Shown: positions 37,864-50,218 of the stretch, piece after piece
How positions within the stretch are numbered: position 1 is the stretch's first letter
Layout of the letters: the number at the start of each line of letters is the position of its first letter
Assembly (NCBI GenBank): GCA_964017185.1
Contig: OZ024878.1
Coordinates: 1,890,501-1,954,500 of the forward strand
Source of the DNA: Rugalucina vietnamica
Lineage: Eukaryota > Mollusca > Bivalvia > Lucinida > Lucinidae
Reading direction: 5' to 3'
DNA length: 64,000 nucleotides
The notes under the pieces: generated by a model
What the model was told of the DNA's origin: nothing
Database searches by the model: none
The model's input: only the letters and a program-made list of their open reading frames with translations
Translations under genes and position numbers: made by a program

Positions 37864-37901
<38 letters not shown>

Positions 37902-38219
37902 TTATTTATTGATTGATTGATCTTTATTTTTTTTATTTTTGTTTTTTTTTTTTAAGCTTTCTGATTTTTTTTTGTGCATTAGTAGAGACATCAACATCCT
38001 GTTAACATTTTGGCTAAAATAGATGATTTTGGATTTTGAACATGTATACAAATTTAAGCTTGTCTTTACATTGTTAAATCCTGACGAATTGTGGAAATAA
38101 GCTGTTAATGTTTTCTCGTGATTCAAGTTTGGACTCCTAAATTTGTGTTCTGACTCCTTGATTTCTGAAGTTAGGAGTCCGATGGACTCCTTAATCTAAA
38201 CAGTTAGTGTCTAACCCTG
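37435..38219. mobile_element. hAT-like MITE with 5-bp flanks
   Basis: Ends CAGGGTTTTACACTAA and inverse TTAGTGTCTAACCCTG, flanked by GTATG on both sides (37430-37434, 38220-38224). The sub-ends carry many ggagtcc/ggactcc words. A 30-base T run lies inside. CAGGG ends recall hAT, whose usual duplication is 8 bp. Confidence 0.65.
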
Positions 38220-38386
38220 GTATGTTGATTAGTTCGTACATTGCTTTGGCAAGGTTTTATGCTTTGACACATCTCTAAAAAATCTTTTGTTATTAGTAGT
38301 CTGTCATTTGTAATTCTTTCCTTCATGTTTTGTTCTTGACATTGCCTTTTGTCTTTTATGCCCCATATGTTGGCTGAAAATTTGAA

Positions 38387-38624
38387 ATGAGCTGCCACAT
38401 CAGAAAACCAACAATCTGCATATGTGAAAAAAAGGAGCAGATCAGCCATGAGGCAACTTCACAGCTAATCAGCGCCTTTGTTTTTGCTCTACACATAGTG
38501 CTGTCCCTCTACTTTTCAAATACGAAAGTTCAAGCTAGCTTGCTTCTGTGGCTGTACAGGCTGGTTTGTGTAAACACCTGGTTGGAAACCGAAATTGTTG
38601 GTTTTTACATGTGAAGGCTCAAAT
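38387..38624. mobile_element. MITE family C copy 10
   Basis: atgagctgccacatcagaaa to acatgtgaaggctca, with a damaged central palindrome. Confidence 0.75.
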
Positions 38625-38810
38625 AAAGATCTTGTATATCACAAACTATGGAGTCTGAAAATAGGGCTACTTCACAATACAAGGATCATCATGTGCCTTT
38701 GTTTTGGCAAATGCTCCCCCCTCCTCCCCCACCCCAAATAAAAAAGGAGAGTGGTTCATATAGATTTGTTCTGTAATTTTTTTTCACAGGTTTTGAACAT
38801 TCAACAACAG

Positions 38811-40014
38811 TTTTGGAAACATACATAGATATATTACCAGATTATAACCATGGCTGAGGGATTCAACAGTCACAGTTTTGATGATGATTGTATGATCATT
38901 CCTAATACCCCAAGGTTGGTATACATAGATATATTACCAGATTATAACCATGGCTGAGGGATTCAACAGTCACAGTTTTGATGATGATTGTATGATCATT
39001 CCTGATACACCAAGGTTGGTATACATAGATATATTACCAGATTATAGCCATGGCTGAGGGATTGAACAGTCAGCGTTTTGATGATGACTGTATGATCATT
39101 CCTGATACACCAAGGTTGGTATACATAGATATATTACCAGATTATAGCCATGGCTGAGGGATTCAACAGTCACAGTTTTGATGATGACTGTATGATCATT
39201 CCTGATACACCAAGGTTGGTATACATAGATATATTACCAAATTATAGCCATGACTGAGGGATTCAACAGTGACAGCTTTGATGATGACTGTATGATCATT
39301 CCTGATGCACCAAGGTTGGTATACATAGATATATTACCAGATTATAGCCATGACTGAGGGATTAAACAGTCACAGTTTTGATGATGACTGTATGATCATT
39401 CCTGATACACCAAGGTTGGTATACATAGATATATTACCAGATTATAGCCATGGCTGAGGGATTGAACAGTCACAGTTTTGATGATGACTGTATGATCATT
39501 CCTGATACACCAAGGTTGGTATACATAGATATATTACCAGATTATAGCCATGGCTGAGGGATTCAACAGTCACAGTTTTGATGATGATTGTATGATCATT
39601 CCTGATACACCAAGGTTGGTATACATAGATATATAACCAGATTATAGCCATGGCTGAGGGATTCAACAGTCACAGTTTTGATGATGACTGTATGATCATT
39701 CCTGATACCCCAAGGTTGGTATACATAGATATATTACCAGATTATAGCCATGGCTGAGGGATTCAACAGTCACAGTTTTGATTATGACTGTTTGATCATT
39801 CCTGATACCCCAAGGTTGGTATACATAGATATATTACCAGATTATAGCCATGGCTGAGGGATTGAACAGTCACAGTTTTGATGATGACTGTATGATCATT
39901 CCTGATACACCAAGGTTGGTATTTATAGATATATTACCAGATTATAGCCATGGCTGAGGGATTGAACAGTCACAGTTTTGATGATGACTGTATGATCATT
40001 CCTGATACACCAAG
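38811..40014 (+). repeat. Twelve 100-bp tandem copies of the start exon
   Basis: ATG codons fall at 38850, 38950 and every 100 bp to 39950 with no length change. Each unit holds a short 5' untranslated part, the start codon, 21 codons (MAEGFNSHSFDDDCMIIPDTP and variants) and the donor AG|GTTGGT; the last copy has AG|GTTTGT. Only the first copy is preceded by a strong polypyrimidine acceptor (38781-38789). Read-through from one unit to the next ends at a TGA that overlaps the next ATG. Copies differ by scattered substitutions, some changing residues (P-N-T-P, GLNSQRF, DSF..DAP, DYDCL). Confidence 0.97.
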
Positions 40015-43000
40015 GTTTGTATATTATCTTTGACATGATCTGAACCATATGAGCCACATCATGAGAAAACCGGATGTTTTGCCTATGCGAAAACAAATCC
40101 ACAGATCAGCTTTGCAGTAACTGCAAAGCTGATCAGCGCCTTTGTTTAAGCTACATGGGTAGTACAATTCCTCTACTTTCTAAGTCCAAAATCTCCAGCC
40201 TCAAGCCATTTTCTGTGACTGTATAGGCTGGTTTGTGTCGGACCTGGTTGGAAATTCCAAAGACTGGTTTTCACGCATCACGGCTCATATGGTAGATTAG
40301 TTGATGTGTGTCCTTTCATAAGCAGTGGACCCAAGATGGTGGACATGAATCATAAATACCCCGTGACCAAAAATATACCAATTAATCATGCGAGGATTAG
40401 TAAGCAGATGAATTGGCTTCAGCGAGCGGCTTCAGCGAACCCTTTCATCTGCTTACAATCTGATCGTGATAAATCAGTTTATTTTTGGTCACAGGGTAGA
40501 TATTCACTTTGTAATGCAACGAAAGCAGACAAATTTCGCGAAAAAACTAACCCGATATGAGGAGATTTGCTTTTCCGCCGTTTTTATTTAGTCAACAGCT
40601 CAGCAATTACTCTGCAGAATGACTCCTCAAAATTCGCCACCATAGCAGTAAATTTTGTTGATAATTTATGTTTTTCTTGTCCATTGTTTCTTCTACATAA
40701 CTTTGCATAACAATGGCGGAGATTGACATCACAAAACGTGACTAAATTTGATGTCACAGGAGCGCTTCTTTTTGGTGCGTTAAACAAAATTGCAACTCGG
40801 TCTTTATTTAGTCAGTAGCGATGGCCTTTATTAGGTCAGTAGCTAAATAAAGCTACTATTTATGAACCACACTTTATTAGGCTGATATGTAGGGTTATTG
40901 CATTATAAAAATACGTAATCATCTAGATTTGGTTTGCATGTAATTGTTCAATATGTGTAGCCATAATGATAACGGGTATCATAAAATATTAATCAAAGCC
41001 GTAACATTTCTGATATACTTAAAATTTACAATTAAATGTTGTTTTTCAGCCCAGTCTTCAAGAGGAAAGCACAACTCCCTATCAACAACATATCTCCCAT
41101 CAAGAAGTGTAACTCTGGCTCAACCGTCAGTATGTCTCCCCCAGCGGGGGGCCTCAGTCTGCCGGGATCACCCAGCTTTGCCAGTGAGAGAGCTGAAGCT
41201 GTAAGACGCAAAAAGATGAAAGATAAAATATCAAATAGACTTGTGAATAATGGTCTTTCCCCTGTGAAGAGATTATCACCTGACAAAGCTGGATTTGTGA
41301 AAAGTTCAACACTGGTGAATAATTTGTTAGGCTCTAGTGTTACAAAATCTCCAAGTAAAAATAGTGGTGCCTGTGCTTTGGATAGTTTGAAGCGTGACTT
41401 ATCACCCAATATGTTATCGCCAAATCTTTACGAGCGGATAAAAGGAAGGCAGAGAAATAAAATCCAGAACAAAGCAGTTTCAAATGCTTCTGCCAGTTAC
41501 GGATGGCCTTCAGATTCAGATTCTTCGGACGATGAAATTTTAGCCAGTGCTGTTGACTCACTTCAAAGGCAGCATCAAAGTAGAACAAAAATTACAAATG
41601 ATAAAGAATCAGTACCATCCAGATTTTCTCAGGTGAAAAAACATACCAATAAAGATGTGGTACAGATGTTTCTAGATAGTGACGATGATGAGGTAGAATT
41701 TGTCCCACCATTACCGTCAAGAATCAAAAACAAAACAAAATCAGCTACTCAGACTTCAGCAAGAAGTCCAGGGAAGTCAGAGACTATATTAAACCACTCG
41801 CCTATTAAAATAGCAAGCAAATCTCTTAGTCCTACTAAACTGAACAGAGTTATTGATAAACATGAACCAAAGAATAGATGTAAGCACCCTGAATGGTGCG
41901 GTAGTAAAGTTTCTAACACATCCAAACAGAAATGTGATAGACATTGTGATAAACAAATAAGCCCTCATCTTGAAAATCTAACATCCATGTGTTCAAATCT
42001 ATGCAGGTTAAAAAGTGCCTCCAAAGAAAGTTCAAGTAATATAGAAAGTTCTAATGATAGTAACTTGACTGATTCACAAACTACACATGTTGATAGAAAG
42101 AGAAAACATGAGACTGTTTCCACATTTTCTCATGTAGACTTGACCGGTACAAGAAATTCTCTGTATTCTCCTGATGGTTACAATAAATTTGTGACTGGTT
42201 TACAAACTTCTAATAATAGCAATGAGATAGCTCCACGCAGTAGACTGGAAAGAAAGAAAACACGAGAGACACAGTCTGGAATGAGCTCTCAAGACTCCCT
42301 TGTGACTGGTTCTCATAGTCCACCCAGCAGACTTGAGAGAAAGAAAATGCGAGCGGCACAGTCTGGTGTAAATTTCCAAGATTCCAACCTGACTGGTTCT
42401 CATAGTCCTCCTAGCAGACTGGAAAGAAAGAGAAAGCTAGGTGCCCAGTCTGAAGGCTGGATGTCAAAAGTTCCCAGGCCTACTACCAGTACCAGAACCA
42501 AGACACCTACAAAGGATAGAGTAACAGGTTTGAATATAGATCCATATAAGCTGTGAGTAAATTGACTTGCCTTTGGAATGAGCATAGTCCATCAAAATCT
42601 GAGCCTCTGGTTAAAATTTTGCTTAAAAATGGACATGTTATCAAAGGAGTTTCTTTAAACGACATTCAGCATGAAATTATTTTCAATTTTGGTGTAAAAG
42701 TACTGTACATGTATTACTGTTGACCCAAATATCAAAAGTACAGGAACTTATACAGCTGAAAACACCATCAACTATAACAGCCTTTAAATAAATTTTCTGA
42801 ATACCAGTTTGATATATGTGAAAATGATGAGAAATGCCTATAACTTAAATAGAATAGAATAATTCTATGGTAAGTCCTTGCATATGGTACTTGTTTATGA
42901 CAATTTTAGAGATAAAAAGTTTTAGTTTTTAGGATGTTTCTAAATAAAATATGCACCAAAAATGGCCTGGAAACTCATGCCAGCTAATTATGTTTTGAAA

Positions 43001-43609
43001 ACTCTGCTTTAAAGGCTTTCATGTCATCATGACGTCACAATATAGCATTAACCAAAATCTACGGTATGCAATGACATCAACGTTTGGGTGGTGCCTTGTA
43101 ACAAGCATAAATAAAATCTGTATATTAGTAGCCCACACTCGCACCAGTTGCCTGATTAATACACAGCTTACATCTCCATTTATGCATGCCTGTTAATTCA
43201 CTGTGACATTGATATTTATGCAATAATATATACTTCAGTATTATCTGGAGATGATGCTACTCCAGAAACCAGAAATATCATCAATGTTGTCAGCCAGCTC
43301 GAGAAAGATGAAGAAGTTGCTAGGCAACTACAGGTGAGCTTCCAGTTGCTAAGCAACCACTGGTGAACGATTTGTTGCTAAGCAACTAAAGATGGGCTTC
43401 AAGATGCTTAGCAATCAGTATGGGAACTCCTTGTTGTCAGGCAACTACTAATAAGCTTCTATTAACTTTACAACTTTGTTAATTACGTTGAGCTCACTCC
43501 TTACCTGACTGAGAAATTGTCAACTTAGGTGTTAAAATTCAACTTTCAAACAAACATTTGCTTCATTAATCATTAATGCAAACAAATAATACAAAAATTG
43601 TTGACTCAG

Positions 43610-43649
<40 letters not shown>

Positions 43650-46600
43650 TAGTTAAACAAACATTTGCTATATTGATGCAAACAAATAACAGTGATAAGA
43701 AAATGCCCATGTTAGCTGTTAAATTTCCTTTCTATGTGTTAAGGAAGAACTAGACCGCGAGTTTGCCCTTCACCTTCAAGACCAGAGTCATGACAGCGAG
43801 AGTGGAAGATCAGGGTCACGTGATCCATTCTCCGAGGTGTCAAGGTCGTCAGAACATTTTTCTGAGGAAGAAGATTATCGTTACCATTCCCCTTTTGGAG
43901 ATATAGGAGGTCATGGTGTTGCTGGTGGTCGTAGGGGGAATACTAGGCCACGACCAGACTGGCACATGTTCGACCCAGTTACCATGGGGAGAAATAGGAG
44001 AAGAAGAGGTATGATATTAATGTGTTCATTCTGTTAAGCAGGTGAAGTGCTTAGCTTTAAAAAGATAATTCAAATTTGAATCAAATTTCACAATTCATAC
44101 TTAAAATGAAATCAATGCTTAAAGTGCAAATGTCAATGTTCCAAAACCAAATTGATATGATGCTTATTAATGGTTTCCCATTCTTGGAAATTATTCCTCC
44201 AAAATGCAAAATAAAAAACTTCAAGCCTCCAGATGTCCTCCTTGTTTGTGGTTAACTTATAGACCACAGTTTGTCTCAGACCATGTTGGAAACCCATAAC
44301 ATGATATGATCTGTGTAATGAAAAAAAAAAGAAGAAACTGCACGGTTGATCAGCGCCTTTAATTTGTTTTCACTAAACTGAAAGTACTATTACTCTTCCT
44401 AGAATTATTACTCTTCCTGGAATTTCAAACATCTCCTGTGACTGTATGGACCGGTTGTGTCAGACCTGGTTGGACACCTGAAAACAGTGTGTGTTTTTTT
44501 TTTTTTTTGTGTCACGGCTCATGACTGAATTTAAATGTTTAACATATCTCTTTCAGATGATACAGCAGCGATGGAGGTGAGTTGTATTTTATGTCTACAC
44601 TTCTGCAATTCTTGCTCCTATGCGAGGCCCTACCAGTGGGTTTAGCACAGTAAAGAGTAAAGTCTAAGTAAGAATGTGGAGAAAATTTTGTAGTAAATAT
44701 TTTATTGTTTTGCAGTGCATTTCTGTCATTTTGCTTTCCATACTTGTACTTGACCAGTGTATTTTATCATAAATCTGACTTTAGGGTTTCATGTAAATAG
44801 TAACACATTTTAGTTTAGCTGCAAAATTGAAACTTTTTCATCACTCAGTTTACAATAATACCGTATACAAGTCATGATGTGAGAGAACCAGTCTGGGATT
44901 TCCGACCAGGTCCCAGTTGTTCAAAACTAATGACGTTGTTAGTTAAGGTTTCGATGAAATTTCAAACATGAACTGCAAAGGATTCTCACATTTTTTCAAC
45001 AAAAAATAAGTGTTTTACTTTTAATTTGTTACTTTAGCTAATATTTGCTTAAAAAAATTTATGTCTTAACGATATCGTTAGGCTAACGATGCTTTGAACA
45101 ACTGGGTCCAGGTCCGACACAAACCAGCAAGAAAGCTAGAATCTCAAAATTTTGGGTAAATGTAGAAGTAAGGGGTGTTTGTATTATGTATAATGAAAAC
45201 ATAGGCGCTGATCAGCTGTGTTAATGCACAGCTGATATGCGCTTTTGTTTTCGCATAGGCAAAAATCCAGTTTTCTCACGACGGGGCTTGTACATCTTAA
45301 AACTTTTTGTGCAATTTCAGTTAGAACAACTAATGGCAGAGACTGCAAACAGCCTACGAGTTGGTTTTGGTAGGTAGTTAAAAAATTATAAAACTGGCTT
45401 TTAAGAAGACTAAAAATTTACAAATGGACATGTGATCTCTGTCTTTCGAATTTCCTTTTTACAGCAGTTTCAGTCCTTTCTGGTACTTGATTTTTGTAAG
45501 CAAGACATTTTAAACTAAATACAGGTGACTCTCATTCAAGTTATCAGTATTACGACTTTACCAAATCATGACATCATAGCTACCAAAATCATAAGAAGCT
45601 ACAGTGAACTCGACAATAGAGAATCATCGACAATGGCGAACCACTCGTGAAGATATTGCAGAATTTCTTGAAACTTAGACAAAATATAATTTATTATATT
45701 ATTCAGTCATTTACTTTCATCTATGCCTTGGGGTTTGGTAAAAGAATGGAGTCAAAATTCCACCGGACAATAAAATCAGGGTTGCTGAAACGCTTGACCC
45801 CTTAACTAAGATGCCTAGTTTATTGTTCCACAAAAAGTAACGTTCAGATTAAATGTGTTTCATACCTCGTTTCTAAGCATTTGATGATGACCACTTTTGC
45901 ATTACTTTAATGCCTAATATCCCTAGTTATGCGATATGCCTGTTTTTGATAAAAGGTTTGACACTGAAGGTAGATGTAAGCGGGGAAACATGTACATGTA
46001 AATTCGACAATAGCGAATCATACTTTGTGTGGTGAAAAGAATGTGCACAAAATACTGATAATCTACCTTTAGAAGGCTTGCCCTGGAACCATTTGGTTTG
46101 GTTAATGGAGTAACTAATATTGGTGCAAGTCGTGGTTTAACCATCTTGCTTTTAGGCTTAAATTGATTCGTTAAAGCAATAAGACATGCTAAATCGGTAA
46201 AATTGACCTTTCCGATATGGCATTTGCTGTTGACAGTTAACGTAAAGCACAAAAGCAAATTAACACAATATTGTCGAACACCATTTAGTTTCGAATGATG
46301 ATGGCACCATTTGTGTGCAAAAATACTCTTCTAAAATGGTTTCTTATGGGCTATAGACTATCTGATTCGCCATTGTCGAGTTTGGTTCGCCATTGTCTAA
46401 TGCAGGAGGTATCATATCAACAGAGTTATCTCCCATTAAGAAAATGAATGAATTAAAATTATTTTTTCCTATAAAGCTGAGATATGTTAGATGTTCTTAG
46501 TATCAAATAGAATAACATTCCCATGGTCGTGTTTAAAATAATAGCGTTAGATTTCTTAGTGATTCGCCATTGTCGAGTAAACTGTATAATGTAACTGTAT

Positions 46601-49600
46601 TTGTAACTTTGCAAATACAATGCATGCACAAGTTTTATAATGACACTATATAAAAGAAGACAAAATCAATTAAGGACAACTGAAATCACTTAAAGGTGCT
46701 CAGCACCGACTTGTTCAACAAGAGATCAACCGAGACCTGCTCAAACAGTAAATGTAAATCCGACAGATAATTATGTCACGCATGTGTGGTTGTAAAATCA
46801 GCTGATTGCAAAACACGTCTGTTTTTGTAGCTAGGTTAATTGGGGAAATTAAAAATAATTTAAAGGATTTGAATAGCTGAATCAGGTAAGATTTGTTTGT
46901 TCTTTTATCTTTTGTTGAAAATTGTTTACAATTGTTGTTTTCCTGAATTAAAAATAATTCATTTGGAGTCAGAGGATATGCAAAAATACATAAAAAACTG
47001 TACATATGAGAGTATGTACACAGACCTCATTTTTATTGAGATGTGGCGGTCGAGTTAAGAGTTGTAAAATGAACAAAACTTTCATGACTGATGCACAAAA
47101 CTTGTGTCGGGTTACCCGTTTTGTTGATTTAAGCATAGTTTGAGTTATGCCTTGTTGAAATACAAAGAACATTTTGGGCAAGCGATCTGGACCAGTGTTA
47201 AGATTGGACATAAACGTAGTATCGAGGTAAGCGTTGTCGAGCCACCTGTATAAGTGCACAATATGTTTTTTCAATTTCCTGGTTTTTGTTTTGTTTCCTT
47301 GCAGGAGAACATTTTGAGATGCCTTTGGTGAGTGGGATTTCCTTTATTTTCGCCAACCATATGTTTAGTCCGAACGCGCTCTCTGTTGTTTGACATATAC
47401 ACAAATGATAGCAAGCACATACTTTATTTCCCACACTGATTAAATAAGGAGGAAATCGTAAAAAAGAACTTACAAAATGATGATCTGGTCAATATGTTGA
47501 TTAATCATTTTATGTTCCTTTCAACTAAATACCACAATACAATGCCATATTTGCTTTATCATAAGAAGTCGCTGTTTTCCAGTGGATAACATCATATTAT
47601 AAAAATTATATGACCACACATGTAATAAGACTTTTGCGGGAATATGTAATGTCATTGACGATGTCCGTAACAACAATGTAAATTTTTATTGAAAATATGT
47701 CCACTTAGATGGCAATAAAATCCTATTTTAAAAGTCATATGATAAAATGAATCTTACACTCGTAGTCATTTCATATGAAATTTATTAAACTCGCTGAAGG
47801 CTCGTTTAATAAATTTCATATGAAATGTCCACTCATGTAAGATCTTCTATATAATTTTACAATTTATTATTTGGTTTAAGCCCAGTGGTGCCAGAAGTCG
47901 TCGCCGAAGAGGTCGTGTTGGGAGAGCGGGTGTGTTCTCTAATATAATGATTACCAGCCCGAATACTTCAGGAAATGATTACGAGGTTTGTTAATCTACA
48001 GAAGTGAGAACAGCATTCCTTTTTGTTTAGTTTTTAAATCATTAATACATACTTTTAAATCATTAAAATATACTTTTAAGTCATTAAAACATACTTTTAA
48101 ATCATTAAAGCATACATGTACCTTTAAATCATTAAAACATACTTTTAAATCAATAAAACATACTTTTAAATCATTTAAACATACTTTTAAATCATTACAA
48201 CATACTTTTAAGTCATTAAAACATACTTTTAAACATTAAAACATACTTTTAAACATTAAAACATACTTTTAAACATTAAAACATACTTTTAAATCATAAC
48301 ATACTTTTAAATCATTAAAACATACTTTTAAATCATTAAAACATACTGTCATCAATCATCACTCATGTTCAGAAAAAAGAGAAGTTTTACCTCAGAAATT
48401 TGGTTCTGTACATGTTGGTCTATAATGAATAAACAGTAAAGACTGATAAGACTAAATCCCTTTGGGTTGTCTGATTTTACGTCTGAAGACTCAAGGACGG
48501 ATCCAGGATTTCTGGAAGAGGGGTTCAAAGTCACCAAGGGGGGTTCATTTTCTACATTTTGTCTTATCTTTCCCCATGAAATTGAAATAGTTTGGTTGAG
48601 CGAAGCCCCTCTAACTCCACCAGTGCGACTTATTAAAATAGCAGAGTATAAATTTTTGTCGCAAATAAGTATAGTTTTCACTGAATGATCAGTGGTTTGG
48701 AACAACTATGGCTTGAATGGGCTTGTTGCTAAAATAGATTTAGGTGGGTGGTTTTTATATCAATAAAGCTTTAGATATAGGCATGAAAAAATCTAGCATG
48801 AGCGTAACTATCTTCAGGCCTTGATGCAACTAGGAGAAATGCTTGGTGATGCCAAGAATAAAGGCCTGTCAAAGACCGATCTTCAGCGACTGCCGACAAC
48901 AATCTTCAAGGCCGACGAAAATAATCCTAACACGGAGTGCCATATCTGTATGGACGACTACGAGGCGGGGGACAGTCTAAAAATACTGCCGTGTTTCCAT
49001 AGTTACCATGGAAAATGTATTGACAACTGGATAAAGGTGAGTTGACGACATTTTTCATGGGAGAGTGCTGACTTAACGGTAGAGCTTCAGCCTCAGACTT
49101 GAGAAGGGGCAGGAGGGGGGGGAAGGGGCGGGGTTTTGGGGGTTTAATCATACTGTCATCAACAAGGGAAGTCTAAAGCAAAGACATTCCTAAATGGAAT
49201 CAAATTACATTGTATTTAGAATATGTTTCTAAACGTTTATGCTTTGAATACTTTGAATATTCTCACTGGTCTCAAAGGACTGAAAGAAAATACATATATG
49301 AGGAAACTTTTTAGGGCCATCATACAGGTATGGCTAGGAAGTCAAACCACAAATCTTATGGAATCTTTATGGTTTGCGGCAGGTAATAAACACATCAGCA
49401 TGATCGGCTACTGTAAGTCTGAAAACCGTAGCTCGACTTTAGTCATCAGCGCTCTTTATGAAATATTACAGCAGTTTTCAGGCTTTGTACAACTATTTAA
49501 TAATAATGGCATAAAAGACAGAATGTTTCCAGTTGTTTTTCAGTTGTAAAGGAGGGCAGTTTCTTTTCTTGAATGTGTGCATATACCTGTATTTGTTTAC

Positions 49601-49883
49601 GAGCCTTCGCATGAAGAAACCAACTATTTGGATGTTTAACCAAGTCTGACACAAACCAACGTGTACAGTCACAGAAGCAAGTTAGAAAGTTGAAATTTTA
49701 GAGTTAAGGAGAAGAGGAATTGTACTATCAGTGTAGCGAAAACAAAAGTGCTAATCAGCTGTGCAGCCTTTGTTTATGCATATGCAAATTGTTTGTTTTC
49801 TTATGTGGTGGCTCATATTTATTTTTTTTTTTCAGCAAAATGCCACCTGTCCTGTGTGCCGTGTTGAGATTAGACTAAGCTGA
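38850..49883 (+). CDS. RING-H2 E3 ubiquitin ligase with N-terminal SIM-like motif (788 aa)
   Basis: Exons: 38850-38914 (or any of eleven further 100-bp copies, the last 39950-40014), 41050-42527, 43239-43333, 43744-44008, 44557-44576, 45321-45369, 47305-47327, 47881-47985, 48818-49036, 49836-49883 (TGA). Phases agree at all junctions and the total, 2367 nt, is divisible by three. The N-terminus has FDDDCMIIPDTPS, an acidic-flanked hydrophobic core like a SUMO-interacting motif. The middle is Ser/Lys-rich and probably disordered. KDEEVARQLQ then EELDREFALHLQ (about 537-558) resembles a ubiquitin-binding MIU-type helix. The C-terminal RING-H2 has C741, C744, C759, H761, H764, C767, C778, C781. 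AATAAA at 49964-49969 is a possible poly(A) signal. E3 activity follows from the RING; the SUMO link is inference. I could not assign a named orthologue. Confidence 0.87.
40048..40290. mobile_element. MITE family C copy 11
   Basis: Complete: TA|TGAGCCACATCATGAG to CATCACGGCTCA|TA, centre GCTTTGCAGTAACTGCAAAG. Starts 33 bp after the last start-exon copy. Confidence 0.85.
40357..40498. mobile_element. 142-bp TIR element
   Basis: Ends TACCCCGTGACCAAAAATA and inverse TATTTTTGGTCACAGGGTA, with an inner inverted aagcagatgaa. Confidence 0.75.
42239..42430 (+). repeat. Coding tandem repeat in the RING-H2 gene
   Basis: Two and a half copies of a roughly 27-residue unit, SRLERKK.R..QSG...QDS then TGSHSPP, from about residue 419. 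The phase is kept, so this is a genuine peptide repeat; it is basic and Ser-rich. Confidence 0.85.
43316..43460 (+). repeat. 29-bp tandem repeat across the exon 3 donor, with palindromic boxes
   Basis: Palindromes at 43316 (GTTGCTAGGCAAC), 43345 and 43374 (GTTGCTAAGCAAC), 43403 (GATGCTTAGCAAT) and 43433 (GTTGTCAGGCAAC) are spaced 29, 29, 29 and 30 bp. The first lies in the last codons of exon 3 and its unit includes the donor CAG|GTGAGC. The second unit carries a donor-like CTG|GTGAAC. The boxes resemble RFX X-boxes. Confidence 0.85.
44225..44523. mobile_element. MITE family C copy 12, decayed
   Basis: In a RING-H2 gene intron; keeps actgcacggttgatcagcgc and the end gtgtcacggctcat. Confidence 0.6.
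44875..45290. mobile_element. MITE family C copy 13, split by family B
   Basis: Left part 44875-44909 (tgatgtgagagaaccagt to ccgaccag) and right part 45109-45290 (caggtccgacacaaacc to ctcacgacggggct) join in family order once the family B element is removed. Confidence 0.8.
44910..45108. mobile_element. MITE family B copy 4, nested in C
   Basis: Ends GTCCCAGTTGTTCAAA and TTTGAACAACTGGGTC, flanked by CAG (44907-44909, 45109-45111). One hairpin arm is mostly lost. Confidence 0.8.
45602..46584. mobile_element. Tc1/mariner (pogo-like) non-autonomous element
   Basis: Ends CAGTGAACTCGACAATAGAG and CAGTTTACTCGACAATGGCG (as inverses), flanked by TA on both sides. Further GATTCGCCATTGTCGAG copies lie inside near 46000 and 46368. 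A 111-codon - strand frame (46258-45923) shows no transposase motif I recognise. Confidence 0.7.
46600..47300. other. Intron sequence, nothing recognised
   Basis: Between RING-H2 gene exons. Short frames at 46715-47274 (-) have no recognisable domain. Confidence 0.4.
47767..47827. repeat. Perfect 24-bp-arm hairpin
   Basis: CATTTCATATGAAATTTATT continuing to AAAC pairs with its exact inverse after a 13-nt loop; probably a MITE core. Confidence 0.85.
48027..48347. repeat. 20-21-bp AT-rich minisatellite
   Basis: About fifteen copies of acatacttttaaatcattaa in the intron before the RING-coding exon. Confidence 0.95.
49598..49822. mobile_element. MITE family C copy 14, in the intron splitting the RING
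   Basis: gagccttcgcatgaagaaac to cttatgtggtggctcat. It ends 14 bp before the last exon's acceptor; the central palindrome is reduced. Confidence 0.75.
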
Positions 49884-49975
49884 TGCTCTCTCGCTACCCT
49901 TTTGTCTATCCATTAGAGGACTGGCAGAACAACATAATATTTCATAGAAAGTTATCACTCTGCAATAAACCTCAC

Positions 49976-50218
49976 GGCCCATTTGTTCAAAACTAACGAC
50001 GTAGTTAGTTAACGTTTTGTTAAAATTTCAAACATGAATATTACAAATACACTGTTATTTTTTGTTGAAAAAATGTGAAAATCCTTTGCACTGCAAAGGA
50101 TTCTCACATTTTTTCAACAAAAAAAAAACAGTGTATTCGTTTCTTTAGCTGATATTTGCTTCACAAATTTATGTCTTAACAATATCGTTAAGCTAATGAT
50201 GCTTTGAACAACTGGGTC
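49976..50218. mobile_element. MITE family B copy 5
   Basis: 243 bp, ends GGCCCATTTGTTCAAA and TTTGAACAACTGGGTC, near-perfect 95-nt hairpin core; right flank CAG, left flank CAC. Lies just past the RING-H2 gene's possible poly(A) signal. Confidence 0.85.

Noticed and set aside
42528-42556. Frame continuing past 42527 to a stop at 42556
   Set aside because: Splicing at 42527 joins in phase to 43239; the extra residues and stop are probably intronic.
45923-46258. 111-codon - strand frame as a transposase
   Set aside because: No DDE/D or helix-turn-helix motif was visible; kept only as interior of a non-autonomous element.
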